A stretch of 35,147 nt of DNA from Candidatus Aerophobetes bacterium Ae_b3b (GTDB lineage: Bacteria; Aerophobota; Aerophobia; Aerophobales; AE-B3A): NCBI GenBank assembly GCA_005223085.1, contig NJBP01000017.1, forward strand, positions 1 to 35,147, given 5' to 3'. This document shows, piece after piece, positions 9,190 through 17,802 of this stretch. A program made the translations under genes and the position numbers. Below the pieces are notes generated by a model. The model was not told the origin of the DNA. It was given only the letters and a program-made list of their open reading frames with translations, and did no database searches. The stretch's first letter is position 1; every line of letters starts with the position of its first letter.

Positions 9190-10197
9190 ATGAAAGAAAA
9201 GATCCTCTTAGCCCATGGAAGTGGGGGAAAATTATCCCACGATCTTATAAGAGAGGTTTTCCTGCCCGCATTCGATAATAAATTCTTAAGAGAATTGACC
9301 GACTCCGCCGTATTTAATCGCCAGGGATCCAGGTGGGCATTCACTACTGATTCCTATGTCATCAGACCTCTCTTTTTCCCGGGGGGGGACATTGGAAAAT
9401 TAGCCGTAAGCGGAACCATAAATGATCTAGCCGTCATGGGGGCAAAGCCGATTTTTCTTTCCTGTAGCCTTATTATCGAGGAGGGACTGAGTCTTTCTAC
9501 TTTAAAAAGGGTTATCTCTTCTATGAGGCAAACAGCGGATGATGCCGGGGTCGAAATCATTACCGGGGATACCAAAGTGGTCGAGCATGGGAGTGCTGAT
9601 GGATTGTTTATCAATACCAGCGGGATCGGACTCCTCTCTACTAAGAGTGAAACCTCCTCGCCCAGAATTAAAGCAGGAGATAAGATCATCATCAATGGGA
9701 GCATAGGAGATCATTCCATTGCCACTCTCTCCGGGCGGGAAGAATTTGATTTTCGTACCCAGGTGAAGAGCGATTGTGCTCCCTTAAATGATTTAATTGG
9801 GAAGGTTTTGAGTCAATCCTCCGGGGTAAAGCTAATGCGTGATCCAACTCGCGGTGGGGTGGCGACCATATTAAATGAGATGGCTATGGAGCAAGAGTTT
9901 GGCATTGAACTATGGGAGGAAAGAGTTCCCATTAAGCAAGAAACTATAGCTATCTCCGAGATGCTTGGTTTTGATCCTCTCTATTTGGCTAACGAAGGGA
10001 AGGTTATATTTATTGTAGAGGATGAAGAAGCTAAAAAGGTCATCAAAATATTACGATCTCATCCTTTGGGAAAGCAGAGTGAGATCATTGGTAGGGTGAT
10101 CCTGGAACCCAGAGGAAAAGTGTATCTAAGAACCTGTATCGGTACTACCAGGGTACTGGATATGCTTTCTGGGGATCAGCTTCCCCGGATCTGCTGA
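9190..10197 (+). CDS. hypE: Hydrogenase expression/formation protein HypE
   Basis: LLAHGSGGKLSHDLI, TTDSYVIRPLFFPGGDIGKLAVSGTINDLAVMGA, MRDPTRGG, C-terminal PRIC. Confidence 0.97.
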   Translation: MKEKILLAHGSGGKLSHDLIREVFLPAFDNKFLRELTDSAVFNRQGSRWAFTTDSYVIRPLFFPGGDIGKLAVSGTINDLAVMGAKPIFLSCSLIIEEGLSLSTLKRVISSMRQTADDAGVEIITGDTKVVEHGSADGLFINTSGIGLLSTKSETSSPRIKAGDKIIINGSIGDHSIATLSGREEFDFRTQVKSDCAPLNDLIGKVLSQSSGVKLMRDPTRGGVATILNEMAMEQEFGIELWEERVPIKQETIAISEMLGFDPLYLANEGKVIFIVEDEEAKKVIKILRSHPLGKQSEIIGRVILEPRGKVYLRTCIGTTRVLDMLSGDQLPRIC

Positions 10198-10219
10198 AGG
10201 AAAATTTTGAGGGAAAAGG

Positions 10220-10843
10220 ATGCCCAGATTTAAAGTGCCAGAGGTGACTGTAGAACGGCTCTCCATTTATCTTAGAGCCATCAAGAACCTAGAGGGGGAT
10301 GAGATTCTTTCTTCCCAGGAATTGGCTGACCTGGTGGGAACCTCCGATGGACAGGTGAGAAAGGATCTTGCCTATTTCGGGGAGTTCGGTGTTCCTGGTC
10401 AGGGCTACAGAATAGCAAAACTCAAGCAGGAAATTCGCCATATTCTGGGACTCGATTCAACCTGGGGAATAGCCATAGTGGGAATAGGAAATCTAGGAGC
10501 AGCACTTCTCACCTATCCCGGCTTTAAAAGAGAGGAATTTGAGATAAGAGCTGCCTTTGATAGGGATGAATCAAAAATTGAGAAGGTGTGGCGGGGAATA
10601 AAGGTTCAGCATGTAGACAAAATTCCAAAGGTTCTATCAGAGAGGCAAATAAAGATAGGTGTCATTACTACTCCGGCCACGTCTGCCCAGGAAGTAGCTG
10701 ATAAATTGGCAAAAGGTGGAGTAAAAGGAATCTTAAACTTTGCTCCGGTGAGAATATCCGTTCCTAAAGAGATAAGACTAAAGAACGTAGACTTGAGTAT
10801 GCAACTGGAAACTCTATCTTATTTTCTAAGAAAATTGACCTGA
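10220..10843 (+). CDS. rex: Redox-sensing transcriptional repressor Rex
   Basis: N-terminal winged helix (VPEVTVERLSIYLRAIKNL, SSQELADLVGTSDGQVRKDLAYFGEFG) and Rossmann GIGNLGAAL. Confidence 0.95.
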   Translation: MPRFKVPEVTVERLSIYLRAIKNLEGDEILSSQELADLVGTSDGQVRKDLAYFGEFGVPGQGYRIAKLKQEIRHILGLDSTWGIAIVGIGNLGAALLTYPGFKREEFEIRAAFDRDESKIEKVWRGIKVQHVDKIPKVLSERQIKIGVITTPATSAQEVADKLAKGGVKGILNFAPVRISVPKEIRLKNVDLSMQLETLSYFLRKLT

Positions 10844-10854
10844 ATTAATCAGCC

Positions 10855-11814
10855 ATGGAAAAAGATAAAGCCACTCAAAGAATCCTCATTCTTTCTTCTT
10901 CTCCACACATCCGGGACAGGCTTACCGTAGCCAGACTGATGTGGGGAGTGATAATCGCCCTTAGTCCAGCTGTGGCAGCTAGTATTTACTTTTTCGGTCT
11001 CCAGGCAGTAAAGTTAATTGGCGTTTGTAGTTTGGCTAGCCTGGCTGCAGAATATATTTTCCTGTGGCTCAGAGGCAAGAGTTTTCCCAAAGAACCGAGC
11101 GCTCTCCTTAGTGGGCTTCTTTTAGCTTTGGTTCTTCCTCCTACTTTACCTTTATGGAGTGCTGCCTTAGGAGCGGTCTTTGCTATCATTGTGGGTAAAC
11201 AGATATTCGGGGGACTGGGGTACAATATATTCAATCCGGCCCTTATTGGAAGAGCCTTTCTGGCCGCTACCTTTCCCGTCCTCATGACCACCTGGGTAAA
11301 GTCTTTTAGCCTGGCAGCCATAACTACAGCTACCCCTCTGGGGCTCATGAAGTTTGAATCCCAGTCAACTTCTCTTATTAAACTTTTCTATGGCCATGTG
11401 GGAGGTTCATTAGGAGAAACCTCAGCTCTGGCTCTTCTTATAGGAGGAGCCTATTTACTCATTAGAAGATATATTGATTGGAGGACTCCCCTTTCCTATC
11501 TAGGTACTGTAGCCCTATTAAGCGGAGTATTTTATTTAATTAGCCCCCATCAGTATGGAACTCCCCTCTTTAGTCTTTTGGCGGGAGGACTGATGCTGGG
11601 GGCCTTCTTCATGGCCACCGATCCAGTTACCACACCGGTTACCAAGCTTGGTAGATGGATCTTTGGCCTGGGAGCGGGGATTGTGGTGGTAGTCATTCGT
11701 AATTGGGGAGGATATCCGGAAGGAGTAATGTTTTCCATTCTCCTTATGAACGCCTTTACCCCTTTATTAGATAGATATATCAAGCCAAAGATTTTCGGGA
11801 GCAAGGAGCTTTGA
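10855..11814 (+). CDS. rnfD: Electron transport complex subunit RnfD
   Basis: Polytopic; GYNIFNPALIGRAFL, TTATPLGLMK flavinylation-type motif, FMATDPVTTPVT. Confidence 0.92.
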   Translation: MEKDKATQRILILSSSPHIRDRLTVARLMWGVIIALSPAVAASIYFFGLQAVKLIGVCSLASLAAEYIFLWLRGKSFPKEPSALLSGLLLALVLPPTLPLWSAALGAVFAIIVGKQIFGGLGYNIFNPALIGRAFLAATFPVLMTTWVKSFSLAAITTATPLGLMKFESQSTSLIKLFYGHVGGSLGETSALALLIGGAYLLIRRYIDWRTPLSYLGTVALLSGVFYLISPHQYGTPLFSLLAGGLMLGAFFMATDPVTTPVTKLGRWIFGLGAGIVVVVIRNWGGYPEGVMFSILLMNAFTPLLDRYIKPKIFGSKEL

Positions 11815-12362
11815 GGAAATCGGTCCAGATGGTTCTGGTTTTGTCCGTAGTGGGTGTTGTGTCTGGAGGAGCTCTGGTGGGAATATACCGGTATGCCCAA
11901 CCCCGAATAGAGGTGAACAGGGAAAGGGCTCTGAGGGTAGCTATCTTCGAGGTATTACCTGGGACAGAGAGTCACGAGACCATAGTGAAAGAAGGTAAAG
12001 CGATTTATAAGGGGTTCGATTCTTCAGGACGGCTCATTGGATATGCCTTTACGGGAAATGGACCGGGATATCAGGGTACCATTGAAGTGATGATTGGTGT
12101 GGATCCTGAGCTCGAAAAAACTACAGGAATAGAGGTTCTGGAATCGGTGGAGACCCCAGGTTTGGGAGCAAAGATCACTAAAAAGCTCTTCCGGGATAAG
12201 TTCAGGGGTCTCGTAGTCAGGCCCCTCATTGAACTCATTAAGGGCAAGCCCCCCGAAGAGCCTAATCAAGTCCAGGCCATAACCGGGGCTACCATTAGCT
12301 CCCAGGCCGTAATTGACATTTTAAATAAGACCATAAAAGAGATAAGGGAAATATTGAAATAG
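11811..12362 (+). CDS. rnfG: Electron transport complex subunit RnfG (FMN-binding)
   Basis: N-terminal TM; FTGNGPGYQGTIEVMIGVD, ETPGLGAKI, AITGATISSQAV (covalent FMN motif). TTG start overlaps the rnfD stop. Confidence 0.92.
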   Translation: MRKSVQMVLVLSVVGVVSGGALVGIYRYAQPRIEVNRERALRVAIFEVLPGTESHETIVKEGKAIYKGFDSSGRLIGYAFTGNGPGYQGTIEVMIGVDPELEKTTGIEVLESVETPGLGAKITKKLFRDKFRGLVVRPLIELIKGKPPEEPNQVQAITGATISSQAVIDILNKTIKEIREILK

Positions 12363-12548
12363 ATTGTTAGCTGGTGCGCTCTAGGAGAGACTGTTGCCTT
12401 CAGAATCTGTGAATTTCAAGTCCTTATCTCGAAAACCCGCCTTGATAGCCCCTGCGAAGATAAATTTCTACTCAAGCAGGACTTCCTCCTCCATTTTATC
12501 TTAAACTTCCCTTCTTCCCGTTGGAGCAAGCTCAGGTGCTCTTTTAAA

Positions 12549-12631
12549 CCAGTTCCTGGTAGCAAGACATATCTTTACCAACATAAGCATTATGGGAACC
12601 TCAACTAAAACTCCCACCACTATAGCCAAGA
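12549..12631 (-). pseudogene. 3'-terminal remnant of a second acr3-type arsenite efflux gene
   Basis: Minus-strand [25 protein letters not shown]. About 82 bp aligns with the 3' end of the intact ACR3 gene (about 14037-14118), with about 5 mismatches counted by eye. Confidence 0.85.
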
Positions 12632-12659
12632 GAAGATGTAGTTTGACAAACACTAAACT

Positions 12660-12704
12660 TTATTTAAACTTATTGGTAAAAGATGTATCAACGAGTTTAA
12701 ATAA
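12660..12704. repeat. Inverted repeat TTATTTAAACT...AGTTTAAATAA upstream of the VIT1/CCC1-like gene
   Basis: Perfect 11-bp arms 12660-12670 and 12694-12704, 23-nt loop. Confidence 0.7.
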
Positions 12705-12721
12705 GTAGTGAAAAAACAGAA

Positions 12722-13198
12722 ATGAAACATTCAATAAAAACGGGGTTTAGCTTTGGTTTAACTTCGGGAATAATCACAACACTTGGACTAATGGTTGGTT
12801 TACATTCTAGCACTCACTCAAAACTTGTGGTCATTGGCGGCATATTGACCATAGCAATAGCAGATGCTTTTTCAGACGCATTTGGTATTCATTTCTCTGA
12901 GGAATCAGAAAATAAGCATAGTGCAACAGAGATTTGGCAATCAGCAATTTCCACCTTTTTTTCTAAACTTGCTATTGCATTGACATTTATTGTTCCCCTT
13001 TTGTTACTTCAGCTTTCAATAGCGGTTGTAGTAAGTGTGATTTGGGGGTTATCTGTACTAGCTATTTTTAGTTTCTTTGTTGCTAAGGAACGAAGAGTAA
13101 AACCCTGGTGGGTGATCACAGAACACTTGATTATCGCATTAATAGTCATAGTTATAACGCATTATGTTGGTGATTGGATTGGGTCAACTTTCGGCTAG
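12722..13198 (+). CDS. VIT1/CCC1 family-like membrane protein (putative Fe/Mn transporter)
   Basis: GFSFGLTSGIITTLGLMVGLHSSTHSKLVVIGGILTIAIADAFSDAFGIHFSEESE resembles the CCC1/VIT N-terminal core. Confidence 0.75.
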   Translation: MKHSIKTGFSFGLTSGIITTLGLMVGLHSSTHSKLVVIGGILTIAIADAFSDAFGIHFSEESENKHSATEIWQSAISTFFSKLAIALTFIVPLLLLQLSIAVVVSVIWGLSVLAIFSFFVAKERRVKPWWVITEHLIIALIVIVITHYVGDWIGSTFG

Positions 13199-13412
13199 GT
13201 AGATTTACTTTCTTCTTGTGGGAGCAAGTTCGGGTATCCTCGTGTACTTGTACGCTGGTCCGACAGTAACCCAAGAACACCAGGATTTGGTCCCGTGATA
13301 ATCTCAGTGCTTTAGAGAGTTCTGAAAACTTCAAAGTGCTCATCTGAACACAAATCGAAGGACTTCTCAAATGTCGGGCTGTTTAATTAACTTGCTTTAC
13401 GATGTCTTAGAG

Positions 13413-13441
13413 TTGACAAAGTAAAATTAAAGTGCTATAAT
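13413..13441 (+). promoter_or_regulatory. Perfect consensus sigma70 promoter (TTGACA-17-TATAAT)
   Basis: TTGACA 13413-13418, 17-nt spacer, TATAAT 13436-13441. Confidence 0.85.
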
Positions 13442-13474
13442 GTGGATAAGTTTAAAGATATGAGGGAGAATGAA

Positions 13475-13651
13475 GTGACAGTGCTAACCCTAAAGGAAGT
13501 TGCACAGAGATTGAAACTTCATCCCAACACTCTTCGAAGATACGCCAAACAAGGAAAACTACCAGCAATGAAGTTTGGCAGAGTCTGGAGAATAGAAGAA
13601 GAGGATCTTAAGGACTTTATGAGAGCGATGAAACAAGAGGTGAAGAGATGA
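13475..13651 (+). CDS. Helix-turn-helix (excisionase/MerR-like) DNA-binding protein
   Basis: VLTLKEVAQRLKLHPNTLRRYAKQGKLPAMKFGRVWRIEEEDLKDFM. Start refined from 13442 to GTG 13475: AGGGAG SD upstream, and the -10 box abuts 13442. Confidence 0.88.
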   Translation: MTVLTLKEVAQRLKLHPNTLRRYAKQGKLPAMKFGRVWRIEEEDLKDFMRAMKQEVKR

Positions 13652-13667
13652 AGCCCGGAGGAGATAA

Positions 13668-14012
13668 GTGGTGGTGAACTACTCTCAACTTACTATGGAT
13701 GACACGTTGAAAGAAATTGGCTGTCATAATTTGATGGAAAGATGCCCTAAATCTCTAAGGTGTAGTGCGCCCCTATGTCCTCTTGACCCCGGCATAAACA
13801 AGAGGATCTATTTGAAGGGTGACCCAATCTGCAGGTTATCTTTTGAAGAATTAATAATAATTCTCAACAGACGATTCAAAAAGCAATATAAGGAATTTAT
13901 AAAAGTTTGCCTGGAAAAGGAAGCGAGATTTAGACCTCTGAAGGTAGTCCAGAAGAAGAAACACCCAGAATACGAACAGTTAGAATTGAAAAGCTTACTG
14001 ATACAGGGTTAG
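13668..14012 (+). CDS. Cys-rich hypothetical protein (CHNLMERC..RCSAPLCPLDP..C)
   Basis: ORF of 114 aa directly downstream of the HTH gene; Cys cluster suggests metal or Fe-S binding. Confidence 0.6.
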   Translation: MVVNYSQLTMDDTLKEIGCHNLMERCPKSLRCSAPLCPLDPGINKRIYLKGDPICRLSFEELIIILNRRFKKQYKEFIKVCLEKEARFRPLKVVQKKKHPEYEQLELKSLLIQG

Positions 14013-14021
14013 AAAGAGCTA

Positions 14022-15107
14022 TTACACTGCCTTGAACCAATTCCTGGTAACAAGACATATCTTCACCAGCATAAGCATTATGGGAACCTCAACTAAAACT
14101 CCCACCACTGTAGCCAAGGATGAACCTGAGGCAAGGCCAAAAAGCATGGTGGAGGTGGCAATTGCTACCTCAAAATGGTTGGATGCTCCAATCATGGCAG
14201 CAGGGGCAGCATTTTCGTAGGTAAGGCCTAAAAGTTTTGCCAGAACATAACCTATGGCAAAGATGAAGCAGATCTGGACAAATAGAGGTATAGCAATAAG
14301 ACCTATGCTCTGAGGATGTTTCAGGATGACCTCACCCTTAAGGGAAAAAAGAACAACTAAGGTGACCAGAAGAGCCATAATGGAGACTGTGGTAAGCCGA
14401 TGCACAAATCTTTCCTCAAACCATTCTATACCTTTTTTCTTGATAATCTGTTTGCGAGAGAAATATCCCGCTAAAAGAGGAAGTCCCACATATATTAGGA
14501 CAGATAAAACTATAGTTTGCCAGGGAATAGGCATCCTGTTGACTCCTAATAAAAATCCTCCTAAGGGAGCGTATAAAAAAAGCATAGTCAAAGAGTTAAT
14601 TGCTACCATAATCAGAGTAAGACCATCATTTCCCCGGGCAAGATAGGACCACATCAGTACCATGGCCGTGCAAGGGGCGATTCCTAAGAGGATAGCACCT
14701 GAGATGTAGGAGCGATACAAAGGTACCTCCTGTCCGCGGATAATCTCTGTCCCCGGGATAAGGGGACGAAACAAAATTCCCAGAAAAAAAGAGGCAATAA
14801 AAAACATGGAAAACGGTTTTATAGCCCAGTTAACAATTAAAGTTAAAAATACGGGTTTGGGAGCCTTCCCTGTTTTTATCACCTGGGAAAAATCAATTTT
14901 AACCATAATTGGATACATCATGAAGAAAAGACAGATAGCAATGGGAATGGAAACCTGGGCAATACTCATTTTATCTAACCAAATGGAGAATGAGGGGAAG
15001 GCTCTTCCTATAAGGATTCCTACAATAATACACAGGGCTACCCATCCGGTCAGGTATTTTTCAAATATACTTAGTTTTTTCTCCTGAGCTTTTCTTTCAG
15101 AAGCCAT
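14022..15107 (-). CDS. ACR3-family arsenite efflux permease
   Basis: Ten-TM-type protein; [32 protein letters not shown] and [13 protein letters not shown] are ACR3 signatures. Confidence 0.95.
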   Translation of the reverse strand: MASERKAQEKKLSIFEKYLTGWVALCIIVGILIGRAFPSFSIWLDKMSIAQVSIPIAICLFFMMYPIMVKIDFSQVIKTGKAPKPVFLTLIVNWAIKPFSMFFIASFFLGILFRPLIPGTEIIRGQEVPLYRSYISGAILLGIAPCTAMVLMWSYLARGNDGLTLIMVAINSLTMLFLYAPLGGFLLGVNRMPIPWQTIVLSVLIYVGLPLLAGYFSRKQIIKKKGIEWFEERFVHRLTTVSIMALLVTLVVLFSLKGEVILKHPQSIGLIAIPLFVQICFIFAIGYVLAKLLGLTYENAAPAAMIGASNHFEVAIATSTMLFGLASGSSLATVVGVLVEVPIMLMLVKICLVTRNWFKAV

Positions 15108-15118
15108 TTTTCACTCCT

Positions 15119-15811
15119 CTATGAAAATAGAAAATAAAGACCAACGAGTATCACCAAAACCCCACCCACCTTTCTTAATATGGAGTTAACCTTCTGGGCT
15201 CCTTTTGACTCTATCAAGGTTTTTGCTGCACCCATAGACGTGCCAGCAACAAGGATGAGTAAACAATGCCCCAGGGCGTAAAAAAGTAATAAGATGCCTC
15301 CGTAGAATAAACTGCTCCCCCTTGCAGCAATATAGGTCAAAAGCAGCGCCAGGATGGGAACGGCACAAGGAGCAGATACGATTCCAAAAAGCATACCTAA
15401 GGCCAACGAGCTGAGTTTACCTTTCCCCAAAAACTTCGTGTTTACCGGTATGGAAAAGCTAAATTGTAAAAAACCCAACAGGTGTACCCCCATAGCTAGA
15501 GCTATGAAGGCAACGATGTACTTCCAATAACTACCCACGTCGCCGAAAAGTTTCCCCCCGAGGGCAGCAATTATTCCCAAGATAGTGAAAGTGATGGAAA
15601 GACCGAGTACGAAAAGGCCAGAGAAAATAAGTGATTTTCTGATTCCTACGGTTTGTTCATTGCCAGTGATAAAGCCAATCATAAGAGGAACCATTACGAG
15701 AACGCACGGATTGGAGGCAGTTAAAAGTCCCCCTAAGAATGCAGCCAGAGGGGCAAGCCAATGATTGGTCTGGATAATCTGGTTTATGTTTCCTAGTAGA
15801 TTTTCCAGCAC
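15119..15811 (-). CDS. CcdA/DsbD-type thiol-disulfide transmembrane protein
   Basis: TASNPCVLVMVPLMIGF and IVSAPCAVPILALLL redox-Cys motifs; six TM. Confidence 0.88.
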   Translation of the reverse strand: MLENLLGNINQIIQTNHWLAPLAAFLGGLLTASNPCVLVMVPLMIGFITGNEQTVGIRKSLIFSGLFVLGLSITFTILGIIAALGGKLFGDVGSYWKYIVAFIALAMGVHLLGFLQFSFSIPVNTKFLGKGKLSSLALGMLFGIVSAPCAVPILALLLTYIAARGSSLFYGGILLLFYALGHCLLILVAGTSMGAAKTLIESKGAQKVNSILRKVGGVLVILVGLYFLFS

Positions 15812-16827
15812 TATTTGACTCCTATGTCTTTAAACTTTTCTTTTATAGCTTTTTTGCTCATAAATCCTTCATGACGATAGATTTCTTTCCCTTGAGCATC
15901 AAAAAATATCTGTGTGGGGATGAGCCTTATATGATGACGTCTGGTAAGAGCGGGATGCTCATCGATTTCAATAATAAGAATAGATGTTTTCTCTTTATAT
16001 TCGGCAGCTAGTTCCTCAAGAACGGGCTTCATTTGTTTGCAGGGTATGCAAACACCCCGTCCAAAATCAGCCAGTACGGGCTGGCCTTTTTTAAGGGCTT
16101 CATCAAGCGGATTTTTCATTTTTGCCATCCGTTGGGCTTTCAGCCACTCCTCGTTCCTGGTGATTTTTGCTTTGCTTTTTAGCTCTTCTATCCATGCCTC
16201 CAGTTTTTCCTTCCTTCTTTGCTGGAGAAGATAAACCTTCAATTGAGCCTTTACTTCCTGGAAGGACTTTCCTGGGATTTCACTCTTAAGCTCCTGGTAT
16301 AGCTTTCTTATTTCCTGCGGTGAGACCTCCACTTCCTCGGTTATACCTTGAATCAGCTCCTGAATGAGGATCTCTTTTCTGCGTTCTTTATCCTTCTCAA
16401 TTTTCTCTTGAACCTCTTTCTCATTTTCTAATCCTTGTCTCTCAGCCTCTTGAAGTAGGATTTCCTTTATGATGAGCTGATTGAGAAGTTCTTCCTTGTC
16501 ATGCTCAAAAATCTCTCGATATTGAGCGGAAAGATTCGCCAATTCTTGGTCAAACGCTTCAGAGGTAATGATTTTCCCATTGACTTTGGCCAGTATTACC
16601 ATCTTTTTGTCTTCTGGTATGACGACTTTGGAAGGGAACTCTGAGACCTCTTCTTCTTTTTTGGGTAAATCCATCTCCTTTTGGCTCTTTTGCTCAGGGA
16701 CTGGCGTGACTATTCTCGATTCGTCGGGGACAGACGACTGACGAGCTTTGTTAAATAGAAAGCCTCCCAGGAGAACGAGGGCTATCACCACTAGAACTAT
16801 TATGTTCGTCCAAATCTTTTTATTCAT
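15811..16827 (-). CDS. Membrane-anchored SurA-N-like domain fused to thioredoxin domain
   Basis: N-terminal TM; KVNGKIITSEAFDQELANL...LLNQLIIKEILLQEAERQGL (SurA/PrsA N-domain); C-terminal thioredoxin VLADFGRGVCIPCKQMKPVLEEL...IRLIPTQIFFDAQGKEIYRHEGF. Confidence 0.85.
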   Translation of the reverse strand: MNKKIWTNIIVLVVIALVLLGGFLFNKARQSSVPDESRIVTPVPEQKSQKEMDLPKKEEEVSEFPSKVVIPEDKKMVILAKVNGKIITSEAFDQELANLSAQYREIFEHDKEELLNQLIIKEILLQEAERQGLENEKEVQEKIEKDKERRKEILIQELIQGITEEVEVSPQEIRKLYQELKSEIPGKSFQEVKAQLKVYLLQQRRKEKLEAWIEELKSKAKITRNEEWLKAQRMAKMKNPLDEALKKGQPVLADFGRGVCIPCKQMKPVLEELAAEYKEKTSILIIEIDEHPALTRRHHIRLIPTQIFFDAQGKEIYRHEGFMSKKAIKEKFKDIGVK

Positions 16828-16832
16828 CTGGG

Positions 16833-17534
16833 TTATTCCTCTCTTGGTTCTCTTTTCTTTCGTTCTTCTACCCTTTTCTTCACCAATGTCATTATATCTT
16901 GGAGCTTTTGCACTTGTCTACGTTCCTGTTCATCCTTTGGCTCAGCCTGGGGTCGAGTTACTCTCCAGGTAATTTTCCTGCATACAGCTTTGCCAGGATA
17001 GGCACCTGGATCGTACAAGATGTAGGCTCGAAACTGAGTGGGCTCTTCTTGATAACAAGACCAAACTGCTTGTCTAACCATATCGGGATGTCCCTCATTG
17101 AGAAGATTGACCAACTTGACCTGTTTTCTGAATCTCTCAACATCTTCAGCAGGGATGTTGAAAAGATAGGGAGTAGGAGCCTTGGTACCCACAATCCGTT
17201 TTCTTTGATCTATTCCATTTTGGAAGAGCGCAATGAAGGATTCACCGGTAAGGTGTCCAGGTGATTCCGGGCCGGCAAGAACCAAGTAACGAATATTGGG
17301 ATTTGCCACGACATTACAGATTATTTTTTCTATTCCAATGTTTTCAGTTTGGAGTGTCCCTGATAGAGCAGCGCCACTTTCCACACCAGTCCTCACCAGT
17401 GTTTCAATCCCGGGAGGGATATTGTCGTAGGGATGCATTAAAATTATCACCACAGCAACAGGCGAGTAATCGTTACCTCTCAAATAGCGGCCTTCCTCTG
17501 GAGGATATCCAGAGGGGACTTCAACCTTTCTCAC
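16833..17534 (-). CDS. MtrA-like protein (tetrahydromethanopterin S-methyltransferase subunit A family; predicted corrinoid-binding)
   Basis: YSPVAVVIILMHPYDNIPPGIETLVRTGVESGAALSGTLQTENIGIEKIICNVVANPNIRYLVLAGPESPGHLTGESFIALFQNGID...KRIVGTKAPTPYLFNIPAEDVERFRKQVKLVNL. GTG start at 17534 overlaps the upstream TGA (GTGA) with AGGAGG ahead. Confidence 0.88.
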   Translation of the reverse strand: MRKVEVPSGYPPEEGRYLRGNDYSPVAVVIILMHPYDNIPPGIETLVRTGVESGAALSGTLQTENIGIEKIICNVVANPNIRYLVLAGPESPGHLTGESFIALFQNGIDQRKRIVGTKAPTPYLFNIPAEDVERFRKQVKLVNLLNEGHPDMVRQAVWSCYQEEPTQFRAYILYDPGAYPGKAVCRKITWRVTRPQAEPKDEQERRQVQKLQDIMTLVKKRVEERKKREPREE

Positions 17535-17776
17535 CTTTCTTGAGCCTCCTGTAGCCATTTTTTTATCTTCTCCGGAGGTGCTATCTCGCCTGAGGATTTG
17601 ACCTTACCGTCAATTGCCAGAGCCGGAGTCATCATTACCCCGAATTTAGTAATCTCCTTTATGTCCTGCACTTTTTCAATCTCGGCATCAACTCCAAGCT
17701 CCTCAATTGCTTTTCTGGCATGAGCTTCTAGTTTTTTACACCTGGGACAGCCTGTTCCAAGAATTTGCACTTTCAT
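17531..17776 (-). CDS. Small thioredoxin-fold redox protein (CPRC)
   Basis: MKVQILGTGCPRCKKLEAHARKAIEELGVDAEIEKVQDIKEI...GVMMTPALAIDGKVKSSG. Confidence 0.93.
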   Translation of the reverse strand: MKVQILGTGCPRCKKLEAHARKAIEELGVDAEIEKVQDIKEITKFGVMMTPALAIDGKVKSSGEIAPPEKIKKWLQEAQER

Positions 17777-17802
17777 AACTTACATCCTCCTTGTTTCAAT
17801 AT

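Noticed and set aside
9381-9388. G8 homopolymer within hypE as a phase-variable tract
   Set aside because: Reading frame is intact and a single run of 8 G is weak evidence; only worth checking as a sequencing-error hotspot.
12362-12545. Open plus-strand stretch after rnfG as possible rnfE/rnfA remnant
   Set aside because: Translation shows no Rnf-like TM motif.
13152-13370. 72-aa minus-strand ORF (LRLSRDQILVFLGYCRTSVQV...)
   Set aside because: Could be a gene remnant, but no family recognised and no clear RBS; insufficient evidence.
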